Of a stretch of DNA of 35,087 nucleotides, positions 23,872 through 32,132 are shown piece by piece (the first letter of the stretch is position 1; every line of letters starts with the position of its first letter). Source of the DNA: Chloroflexota bacterium. GTDB lineage: Bacteria; Chloroflexota; Dehalococcoidia; Dehalococcoidales; UBA2162. The stretch covers positions 1 to 35,087 of the forward strand of contig JACPPR010000061.1 of NCBI GenBank assembly GCA_016190895.1, read 5' to 3'. The position numbers and the translations under genes are program-made. The notes below the pieces were generated by a model. The model was not told the origin of the DNA. It did not search any database and worked only from the letters and a program-made list of their open reading frames with translations.

Positions 23872-25731
23872 ATGAAAAGGAAGACGCTCTGGCTGGCGGT
23901 GAGTGGCTTGATGGTACTTTCCCTGGTGATGGCAGCCTGTGGCCCGGCCGCAGCCCCCACCACTCCAACAGCCCCGACAACTCCAACCGCCCCAACCGCC
24001 CCAACTGCCCCGACTGCCCCAACACCGGAAAAGCCCCAACAAGAGCCGGTGAAACCTATCGGTGAGACGCCCAAGTATGGCGGCACGATTAGACTCCTCG
24101 GAGGCACCGAACCAATAAGGTTTAGTTCTGTTACCCACACCGTCGGTAGTATTGTCCTCAATATGGCTAATCAGGGTCTTTGGGCGGGTGATTGGACCAA
24201 AGGGCCTGCCGGAGGTTACGGCACCAATGAGGCTGACTGGGCTGGCAATCCCGACCTTTTTAAGCACAAAATCGGCGTCATCGCTGAGAGTACGACGTGG
24301 ACAGTCGATGAGGCAAAAAACGAAGGAACTATCGTCTACAAGATTCGCCAGGGGGTACATTGGGCGCTCAACCCGGCCAGCGAAGCCAGCCGACTGCTCA
24401 ACGGACGGGAACTGACGGCTGATGACGTCATCTTCCACCTCAAACGGATTATTACCGACACCAAGACCTATCTCTACCTGGCTAGTCCGGAACTGAGGGT
24501 AGCCGTGATAACCAAAACTGGCCCCTGGGAGGTTACCGTTAAAATTCCTATCGATTCTCTAATATCAACGGTAAGCCGCTTTGGCGATTCAATCCAACTC
24601 GAGGCGCCGGAGGTGATAAACAAATATGGTAACGCTGAGAACTGGAAGAATTCGGTGGGCACCGGCCCATTCATTCTGACTGAATACACCCCTGGTAGCG
24701 TGTTGACCATGGTCAGAAACCCCAATTACTGGGAAAAGGACCCCATTGGCCCGGGCAAGGGCAACCAGTTACCTTATCTGGATAGCGTTCAGTATTTTAT
24801 CATACCTGATGTATCTACTCAGCAAGCTGCCCTGCGGACAGCCAAGATTGACCAGATTGGCAGCGTTTCCCAGGAAGACGCAGACTTGATGCGGAAGCAG
24901 GTTCCGGCATTAGTGGAACTAAAAAGAGATGGTGGTGGCACCGGCACGCCTGTAGTTAACTTCAGAACGGATAAGACTCCCTTTAATGATGTCCGGGTAC
25001 GCCGCGCAATGCAACTGGCCATCGATTTTGAGACGATAAACCAGAGTTTAGCCGGGGGCCAAGGCCGATATCCGAACCGACCCTTTGGGTATAGTGTTGA
25101 TTTCGCCGACCTCTACCTCGGACTTGACGACCCGGAGATGCCCGCGGAAGTTAAGGAGCTCTGGAGCTATAAGCCGGACAAGGCAAAACAGCTCTTGAAA
25201 GAAGCTGGCTATCCTAACGGTTTCAAGACCTCGGTACTTGTTACCGCCAGCCAGGTCGACGATTGGTCGATATACAAGGATATGTGGGCCAAGGTAGGTA
25301 TCGAACTGGTGCTTGATGTCAAAGACCAGGGCATCTATAATTCCATCGTCAATAACAGGAGCCACGAAGCCCTGATACAATCCAGTGGGAATCCCATATG
25401 GTACACGATGCCGGCTTATTCCGGGGTATCCTCTACCAACCGCAGCATGATTGACGACCCCATTATCAACGAGACGTTGGTTAAGATTCGACGAGCTATC
25501 GTCCTGGACCCTGTAAACGGCGAGAAGACAGGCATGAAAATGATGAAAGAACTTACCAAACATGTTTACTGGCAGGTATACGAAATCGGGGGCGTTAGCG
25601 GTTCTTCGAGCCGCTTCTGGTGGCCCTGGCTGAAGAACTACTTAGGTGAAGCCAATATAGGTTACTTCGAAACCGGTTGGCCACGGTACATCTGGCTCGA
25701 CCAGAACCTGAAGAAATCGATGGGTTATTAA
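23872..25731 (+). CDS. ABC transporter substrate-binding lipoprotein, family 5 (peptide/nickel-type), paralogue 1
   Basis: 619 aa; lipobox VMAAC; TPTAP linker; YGGTIRLL, GRELTADDVIFHLKRI, VKNPNYW-like VRNPNYWEKDPIG, FNDVRVRRAMQLAIDFETI, AKQLLKEAGYPNGFKT. Confidence 0.93.
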   Translation: MKRKTLWLAVSGLMVLSLVMAACGPAAAPTTPTAPTTPTAPTAPTAPTAPTPEKPQQEPVKPIGETPKYGGTIRLLGGTEPIRFSSVTHTVGSIVLNMANQGLWAGDWTKGPAGGYGTNEADWAGNPDLFKHKIGVIAESTTWTVDEAKNEGTIVYKIRQGVHWALNPASEASRLLNGRELTADDVIFHLKRIITDTKTYLYLASPELRVAVITKTGPWEVTVKIPIDSLISTVSRFGDSIQLEAPEVINKYGNAENWKNSVGTGPFILTEYTPGSVLTMVRNPNYWEKDPIGPGKGNQLPYLDSVQYFIIPDVSTQQAALRTAKIDQIGSVSQEDADLMRKQVPALVELKRDGGGTGTPVVNFRTDKTPFNDVRVRRAMQLAIDFETINQSLAGGQGRYPNRPFGYSVDFADLYLGLDDPEMPAEVKELWSYKPDKAKQLLKEAGYPNGFKTSVLVTASQVDDWSIYKDMWAKVGIELVLDVKDQGIYNSIVNNRSHEALIQSSGNPIWYTMPAYSGVSSTNRSMIDDPIINETLVKIRRAIVLDPVNGEKTGMKMMKELTKHVYWQVYEIGGVSGSSSRFWWPWLKNYLGEANIGYFETGWPRYIWLDQNLKKSMGY

Positions 25732-25760
25732 GTCTTAAGGAAGAGAGACAGAGAAGGTTA

Positions 25761-25790
25761 GCGGCTGGAGATTTGCAAATCTCCAGCCGC
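25761..25790. terminator. Perfect 30-bp palindrome after SBP1
   Basis: GCGGCTGGAGATTTG/CAAATCTCCAGCCGC, 30 bp after the SBP1 stop; followed by a T-rich stretch. Confidence 0.55.
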
Positions 25791-25926
25791 TTGCTCTTTA
25801 AGAAATTATTCTGTCTAAGCACTTATTCTAGCAAACAAGTAACTAAGACGACTGTAGTTGTCGCCATAGGGTGCTACACTCCTAGTTACTTACTCACGTC
25901 CGGTGATACATTTATGGGAGTCGCGT

Positions 25927-26922
25927 ATGGAAGGTGAAAGAAGCTTCGGCCGCTCGCTCCGCCTCGCGAAAATCCAATATGCCCTGCACAAAAATTCTGA
26001 TGGACTGACAAGCCGGGAATTATCTGAACTGTGCGGTGTCACCGTCCGTACCATTCAACGTGATTTACTCGACCTGCAATCCTATCTGGGTGTACCTCTC
26101 ACTCAGGCAGGTGACCGCTACGGAATAATCAGGGAATACGCCCTGCCTCCAGTAGTCTTCTCTGCTTATGAGGCCACCGCTCTGTTTCTTGCCTGCCGCC
26201 TGGCGCTCAGGCTTGCTGATGAAGGCAATCCTCATATAAGGAAAGCCCTGGATAAGATATCGACGGTAATGCCGCAAGAATTGGCCGGGCGTTTGAGACT
26301 GGGCATCGGATGCGGTGAGGATACCATAGCCCCTGATTTTGGCAAAGTCTTTGAAGCTGTAAGTTTAGCCTGGATTACCCAGCGGCAGATAAAGATTCAT
26401 TATCTTCCTCTAACAAGCGATAAGCTTATGGAATTGTTGCTGGAGCCGTATTTTGTGGAGATGACCGGAGCGGGACGTTCTACTTACGTCATCGGGCATG
26501 CTGTCAAGGAAGGAATGGAAGGGATCCTCTCATTTAGCCTGGACCGCATAAAAAATGCTGAAGTACTCCCAAGTAGTTTCGAGGCTCCGTCAGAGAAGGA
26601 ACTCGAACAAATATTATTGTCTGCCTGGGGCACAATGTGGAGAGAACATACAGAAGTAAGAATGTGGTCTTCATATCCTGCCATTCCTCCAAGAAAAGGT
26701 GCTGATTGTGTACTGTCTGCTGACACAGGCAAACTACCAGAAGAAGTTCATCAGACAACATTACACATAAGTAGCTGGCTTGAAGGTCACCTTCAGATAA
26801 AGAGGACATCAGAACTACCGGTCGGCGACCAGCTTTCATTAACCTCGCTTTTGCGTCACTTTGACGAACACGCGCGGAGATTATGGCAGAGTCTTCAGAC
26901 GCAGGATGTAACAGAAAAGTGA
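25927..26922 (+). CDS. HTH/WYL-domain transcriptional regulator
   Basis: LTSRELSELCGVTVRTIQRDLLDLQSYLGVPLTQAGDRYGI HTH and WYL-like region (ITQRQIKIHYLPL..LEPYFVEMTGAGRSTYVIGHAV). ATG at 25927 preferred over the listed upstream GTG at 25903. Confidence 0.85.
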   Translation: MEGERSFGRSLRLAKIQYALHKNSDGLTSRELSELCGVTVRTIQRDLLDLQSYLGVPLTQAGDRYGIIREYALPPVVFSAYEATALFLACRLALRLADEGNPHIRKALDKISTVMPQELAGRLRLGIGCGEDTIAPDFGKVFEAVSLAWITQRQIKIHYLPLTSDKLMELLLEPYFVEMTGAGRSTYVIGHAVKEGMEGILSFSLDRIKNAEVLPSSFEAPSEKELEQILLSAWGTMWREHTEVRMWSSYPAIPPRKGADCVLSADTGKLPEEVHQTTLHISSWLEGHLQIKRTSELPVGDQLSLTSLLRHFDEHARRLWQSLQTQDVTEK

Positions 26923-27022
26923 CAGAGGCTGACGGGTGTATACAGTACCGAGAGGGAAGTGTGAAACGCTTTAGATAACATCCTAAATCGAGAATAGATG
27001 GTCAAGCAGGAGGAGGTGTAAG

Positions 27023-28888
27023 ATGAGAGGAATCCTGTGGCTGGTAACAAGTGGCTTGATGACATTATCCCTGGCAATGGCAGCCTGTGCGCCGACGCCT
27101 ACCCCAACTGCTCCCACAACCCCCACAACCCCAGCAACCCCGACAACCACTCCGGCAGCCCCCGTCGCTCCGGCAACGGAAAAGCCCCAGCAAGAGGGGA
27201 TTAAGCCTGCTGCTGAGTCACCACAATATGGCGGAACGCTCAACCTTGTCCAGACTACCGATATAACTGTCTGGGATGATATTGTTACCCGGACGACCAC
27301 TCCAGGTCCCACCTTCAGTTTCACCAATGACCCCCTGTGGGGAGGGGATTGGTCAAAGGGTCCTGCCGGCGGTTATGGGACCAAAGAAACTGATTGGGCA
27401 GAGTATTACGACCGTTTTGACCAGAAGATAGGCTATCTGGCTGAAAACTGGAAGTGGACGGTCAACGCTGCGAAAAATGAAGGAACTATCATCTACCAGA
27501 TTCGCCAGGGGAAGCGCTACGCACTCAACCGAGAACCGTGGGCTGAAGCCAGTCGCCTGGCCGGGGGGCGAGAGGTAAGCACCGACGATGTTGTCTTTTC
27601 ATTGAAGCAAATGGTTACCGACCGTAGGGCTTACATCTACCGCGCCAATCCCGAACTGAGGGTTGCGGAGATAACCAAAACCGGTCCCTGGGAGGTTACC
27701 ATTAAGCTCCCCCTGGACGCTCTTTACGTAGGTATAGGGCGCTTCGGCAATTACGGCCGGGTGGTGCCTCCGGAGGTAGTAGCGAAATACGGCGATATGG
27801 CAAAGTGGCAGAATTCTGCCGGCAGCGGCTCCTTCATCCTCACCGATTATGTGCCCGGCAGCATAGCGGTTATGGCAAGAAATCCGAGCTACTGGATGAA
27901 GGACCCGGTAGGTTCGGGAAAAGGCAGCCAGTTACCTTACCTGGAGCGCGTGCGGTATCTTATCATACCTGATGCTTCTACCCGCCTCGCCGCTCTGCGA
28001 ACCGGTAAGCTTGACCAGCTAACCGGTGTCAGCACGGAAGACGCAACCCAGCTAAGGCGGACGACACCAGCGCTACTGGAGGCGGAGGGTCCGGGGGGTG
28101 GCCAGCCCACGATATCGATGAGAACAGACTTGCCGCCTTTTAACGATATTCGGGTTCGCCGTGCCCTTATGATGGCAACCGATTTCCAGGCGATAAACCA
28201 GAGTTTCTATGATGGCAAAGGACAAATCCTGACCTGGCCCTACGGCTATCGCGCCTCATACGCTGACCTCTATCTTAGTCTCGATGACCCGGAAATACCG
28301 GCATCTGTCCGGGAATTCTATACCTACAATCCTGAAAAGGCGAAGCAGCTCCTGAAAGAAGCCGGCTACCCCGGTGGACTGAAAACATCAGCCCTCATTA
28401 CGCAAACCGAGGTCGATTACTACTCTATTATCAAAGATATGTGGGCAAAGGTGGGCATCGATGTGGAACTCGATGTCAAGGACCGCGGCGCCTGGCAGAC
28501 CATAATGGCAAGGCGGGGGCATCAAGCCTTAGCCTACTATGCTCAGGGTCCAGTCGCTATGTGGTATACAGCTATCACGCTGGCGGGAGAGGGACCAGCC
28601 AATGCCAGCATGATTAACGACCCATTTATTAACGACGCGCTAGCGAAAATACGAATTGCTCTCCTTACCGAGAGCGAAACCAGTGGCATGAGGCTGTACA
28701 AAGAGATGATGAAATATGTCCTTGACCAGGCATACGTGATTCCGGGAGTCAGCGGATCTTCCAGCCGATTCTGGTGGCCCTGGCTCAAGAACTACTCCGG
28801 CGAGTTTACCACAGACTTTGGCTCCGGCAATTCGTGGATACGGTGGGTCTGGCTCGACCAGGATATGAAGAAAAAGATGGGATACTAA
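27023..28888 (+). CDS. ABC transporter substrate-binding lipoprotein, family 5, paralogue 2
   Basis: 621 aa; lipobox AMAAC; same architecture as 23872-25731, including the terminal VSGSSSRFWWPWLKNY. Confidence 0.93.
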   Translation: MRGILWLVTSGLMTLSLAMAACAPTPTPTAPTTPTTPATPTTTPAAPVAPATEKPQQEGIKPAAESPQYGGTLNLVQTTDITVWDDIVTRTTTPGPTFSFTNDPLWGGDWSKGPAGGYGTKETDWAEYYDRFDQKIGYLAENWKWTVNAAKNEGTIIYQIRQGKRYALNREPWAEASRLAGGREVSTDDVVFSLKQMVTDRRAYIYRANPELRVAEITKTGPWEVTIKLPLDALYVGIGRFGNYGRVVPPEVVAKYGDMAKWQNSAGSGSFILTDYVPGSIAVMARNPSYWMKDPVGSGKGSQLPYLERVRYLIIPDASTRLAALRTGKLDQLTGVSTEDATQLRRTTPALLEAEGPGGGQPTISMRTDLPPFNDIRVRRALMMATDFQAINQSFYDGKGQILTWPYGYRASYADLYLSLDDPEIPASVREFYTYNPEKAKQLLKEAGYPGGLKTSALITQTEVDYYSIIKDMWAKVGIDVELDVKDRGAWQTIMARRGHQALAYYAQGPVAMWYTAITLAGEGPANASMINDPFINDALAKIRIALLTESETSGMRLYKEMMKYVLDQAYVIPGVSGSSSRFWWPWLKNYSGEFTTDFGSGNSWIRWVWLDQDMKKKMGY

Positions 28889-29016
28889 GACTGGCAATTA
28901 AGGATAGGGCTGAAACTCCGACAAAAAAAGGAAAGATTTGTAAAGCGAAAGCGAATGCTGGTATATTTTGACTAGCCACCTAAGAAACACCGCAAGGGAA
29001 TAAGGGGGGTATTGCT

Positions 29017-30285
29017 GTGAAGAAACTGACAATTCAGGAATGGGAAGAGAAATACCAGGTTGCTGCGGACAAAGAAAGATTTGACTCAAAATATGGCATG
29101 TTTAACCGGCCTATGTGGGACCCTGAGTTAAAAGACCGATTGAAAAGTTGGGGGTTCCTGGGCGATGTCAAAGATAAAGCCGGCTACACGCTCCAGGACC
29201 AGGCATTGAGATGGGGCGCCCGGCGCGGTACTCTGCTATCCCGTTTTAAGACCAGGCTGGGCACCGGCCCAGCGCCTGGTGCACCGCCACAGGCAACACC
29301 GGCACCCGGAGGCATGGCTATGGCGTCTGTAAATCCCATCGGGACAGCTACAGCAGTGGCGAGTCGTAGCCAGGTGACTACGGCGACTGAAGCTCCCGGA
29401 CGGCAGGCTGCTATGGCACCGGACAATCCCAGTATGCCGATGAATTACAAGCCCCCAGAAGGCGCCAGAATCAATACCAGCAATCCTCAAGCTATAACCC
29501 GCGATATTAAGAAAGTTGCTCGTTACTTCGGAGCTGACCTGGTAGGAATTTGTAAACTGGACAGGCGCTTCGTCTACCTCAAAGAGGAAATACCAGAGGA
29601 GTTCCAGTACGCCATAGTTATGGCTTTCGGGATGGAATATGACCTGCTCAAGTACTTCCCATCATACATTGCTGATGCTGCCACCAGTATGGGCTATAGC
29701 GACATGGCCGTTACTAACACTTACCTGGCGGCGTTCATCGAGAACCTGGGGTTTAAAGCTATCGATAGCGGAAATGATACTGCCCTCTCTATACCTTTGG
29801 CTATTCAGGCAGGACTGGGAGAACACGGCCGTCTCGGTCTCCTGGTCACCCCCCAGTTTGGGCCCCGAATAAGACTGAGCAAAATAATCACCGATTTACC
29901 TTTGGTGCCAGACTCACCGATTGATTTCGGCGTAACCGAATTCTGCGCAGCCTGCAAAAAATGCGCCCGCCTGTGCCCTTCACAATCTATCCCCCGTGGC
30001 GACCGCACCACTGAGCCAAATAACGCCTCCAACAGCAGCGGTGAGCTAAAGTGGCGCATCAATGCCGAAACATGCCGGATGTACTGGGGAAGGGTTAACA
30101 AACCCTGCACCGCTTGCATCGCCTGCTGCCCTTATAATAAACCAAATACCTGGCAGCACCGCACGGTACGCTGGTTCACTGACCGCATTCGATGGGCAGA
30201 CCCCCTGTACATTAAGATGGATGACCTTTTTGGCTACGGCAAACCTCACAAGGCAGATAAATTCTGGGAGGAGTGGCAACCCTAG
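29017..30285 (+). CDS. Reductive dehalogenase-like (RdhA-family) protein without Tat signal
   Basis: 422 aa; GYSDMAVTNTYLAAFIENLGFKAIDSGNDTALSIPLAIQAGLGEHGRLGLLVTPQFGPRIRLSKIITDLPL and two 4Fe-4S motifs CAACKKCARLCP and C-x10-CTACIACCP. No RR twin-arginine signal. Confidence 0.88.
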   Translation: MKKLTIQEWEEKYQVAADKERFDSKYGMFNRPMWDPELKDRLKSWGFLGDVKDKAGYTLQDQALRWGARRGTLLSRFKTRLGTGPAPGAPPQATPAPGGMAMASVNPIGTATAVASRSQVTTATEAPGRQAAMAPDNPSMPMNYKPPEGARINTSNPQAITRDIKKVARYFGADLVGICKLDRRFVYLKEEIPEEFQYAIVMAFGMEYDLLKYFPSYIADAATSMGYSDMAVTNTYLAAFIENLGFKAIDSGNDTALSIPLAIQAGLGEHGRLGLLVTPQFGPRIRLSKIITDLPLVPDSPIDFGVTEFCAACKKCARLCPSQSIPRGDRTTEPNNASNSSGELKWRINAETCRMYWGRVNKPCTACIACCPYNKPNTWQHRTVRWFTDRIRWADPLYIKMDDLFGYGKPHKADKFWEEWQP

Positions 30286-30329
30286 CCATCGGTACAGGTG
30301 CTGGTATGACCTGCTTCGATTTTTATGGA

Positions 30330-30351
30330 CTGGAGAATTGCAATTCTCCAG
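30330..30351. terminator. Perfect 22-bp palindrome after RdhA-like gene 1
   Basis: CTGGAGAATTG/CAATTCTCCAG; related in sequence to the palindrome at 25761-25790. Confidence 0.5.
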
Positions 30352-30412
30352 CCACTTGATTTATCCTTATTATATAAGAGCTAAAAGGAAATAATTTTCC
30401 TGAAAGCAGTAA

Positions 30413-31711
30413 GTGAAGCTCACTTTAGCGGGTTTCACTGCGAGGAGGGGGGGTATGGCTACTATCGAATCAAAGCGAAATTTGAGCGCCAGTGATAAGA
30501 CCGTCCGCCGGATAACCATTGAAATCCCCGGTCCGGTGGAGCCTTTTGACGCTGAGGAGTCTTGGGATTGGCCCGAATGGCCCAAAGGCCCGGTCGGCGC
30601 CTCTCAGACAGGGGGAAGGGGAGTCCATGCTGGAAGGGCGCCCGGCGAGGCGGGACTCAATCCGATGTATTACACCTTTGCGACGTCCCGCACGCTTCTG
30701 CAGCAGATGCGAGACCCCCCGCCTGCGGGGAGGGGAGTGCCCGTTTACCCCCACAGGTATCTTGTGACTGATGAAGGGGAAATGGCCCGGAACATTAAAG
30801 CCACCGCCCGCTACCTGGGGGCGGACCTGGTGGGGATAGTGAAACTGACCCCGGAAAAGATAAAACTGGCCGCCTACCGCAAAGACCAGGAGGCCGTCAG
30901 CAAGTTCAGCCACTATATAATTGTGGCCAAGGAGATGGAGCCTCACCACTTTCGGAGCCGGCTTATTCATCCCAACTTCCGGCATCCGGTAAGAGCGCCA
31001 TCGGCCTCGGGAGATGTCCATAAGAGCTATAGCGATGTGGAGAAGATGTGTGTCCACCTGGCCGACTACATCAGGGGACTGGGCTATAATGCCGAGTCCC
31101 AGGGGCCGAGCCGCCGGTTACTTAACGGTCCCTTTGCCAACTGGGCAGGTCTGGGGGAAACAGGACGGAATAACACTGTTATTACTCCCGAGTTCGGGCC
31201 CAGAGTCAGGCTCGGGGGCGTTCTCACCGACTTGCCGATGACGGAAGACCAGCCCAGAGACCTGGGCGTGCAAGCCTTCTGCGAGGTGTGCAAGGCCTGC
31301 GTTCGGGCCTGTGCCTCGGGCGCTATCACTAAAGGCCCCAAGCAGTTGGTGCGGGGCGTGCTGCGCTGGCCGCTTAACCGAAAGCGGTGCTCGGAAGTAG
31401 GCTGGCAGCATGGCGGCGATGTCGCCTACGGTTGCCAGCAGTGTCTCATCGTCTGCCCTTTCAATAAGCCGCCGGGTCTGCTGCATGATATGGTCAGGTG
31501 GTCCATCAAGCGCACTCCCTGGCTGGACCCGTTTTTCGTCAAGATGGGCGACTTAATGCCTTCGAGTTATGAGAAGTTTCTGGACTATTCGGGTAGGGAA
31601 AAAGGTGAGAAGGCTACCCTGGGGCTCTGGCCCGAATTGTGGCATGAGAAGGGTTGGGTGGACGACTATACTCCTCCCGCTCGACCGGAGACGAGACCTC
31701 CTGAGCGTTAG
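30413..31711 (+). CDS. Divergent reductive dehalogenase-like protein without Tat signal (start may be the ATG at 30455)
   Basis: 432 aa; ATARYLGADLVGIVKL, GLGETGRNNTVITPEFGPRVRLGGVLTDLPM, CEVCKACVRAC and C-x14-CQQCLIVCPFNKP motifs. Confidence 0.83.
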   Translation: MKLTLAGFTARRGGMATIESKRNLSASDKTVRRITIEIPGPVEPFDAEESWDWPEWPKGPVGASQTGGRGVHAGRAPGEAGLNPMYYTFATSRTLLQQMRDPPPAGRGVPVYPHRYLVTDEGEMARNIKATARYLGADLVGIVKLTPEKIKLAAYRKDQEAVSKFSHYIIVAKEMEPHHFRSRLIHPNFRHPVRAPSASGDVHKSYSDVEKMCVHLADYIRGLGYNAESQGPSRRLLNGPFANWAGLGETGRNNTVITPEFGPRVRLGGVLTDLPMTEDQPRDLGVQAFCEVCKACVRACASGAITKGPKQLVRGVLRWPLNRKRCSEVGWQHGGDVAYGCQQCLIVCPFNKPPGLLHDMVRWSIKRTPWLDPFFVKMGDLMPSSYEKFLDYSGREKGEKATLGLWPELWHEKGWVDDYTPPARPETRPPER

Positions 31712-31761
31712 ACTCCAGGATTCTGGCTCGTGATGAAAGTTGCGGCGAACGGAGTATAGCT

Positions 31762-31879
31762 GAGGGCGTTTAACAACACCCTGTCATTCCCCGCCCCGCG
31801 GCACGGGGCGGGGAATCCATAAAAACGGAGATTGTGGATTCTCCGGTCAAGCCGGAGAATGACATTATCAAACACTCTC
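31762..31879. repeat. Dispersed palindromic repeat, copy B
   Basis: gagggcgtttaacaacaccctgtcattccccgcc...gattgtggattctccggtcaagccggagaatgacattatcaaacactctc; ends gagggcgttt / aaacactctc are near-inverted. Confidence 0.8.
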
Positions 31880-31925
31880 TAAGCGTCTTCTCAAAATAAC
31901 GGCGTTATGCTACAATAGCTAGCGT

Positions 31926-32001
<76 letters not shown>

Positions 32002-32014
32002 CGAATCACAAGGG

Positions 32015-32089
32015 GCGGAAGTAGTTCAGCGGTAGAATGCCTCCTTGCCAAGGAGGAGGTCGCGAGTTCGAATCTCGTCTTCCGCTCCA
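32015..32089 (+). tRNA. tRNA-Gly (GCC)
   Basis: gcggaag/cttccgc acceptor, cctcc-ttGCCaa-ggagg anticodon arm, gcgag-ttcgaat-ctcgt T arm, TCCA end. Confidence 0.96.
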
Positions 32090-32101
32090 AATGCATCGTA
32101 A

Positions 32102-32132
32102 AAGTAGGGGCACGGCTGACGTGCCCCTACTT
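32102..32132. terminator. Hairpin downstream of tRNA-Gly and of the convergent PAS gene
   Basis: AAGTAGGGGCACG-gctga-CGTGCCCCTACTT: perfect 13-bp stem, flanked by T-rich sequence. Confidence 0.6.

Noticed and set aside
30470-31057. 195-aa minus-strand ORF
   Set aside because: Antisense to the second RdhA-like gene, which has clear FeS motifs.
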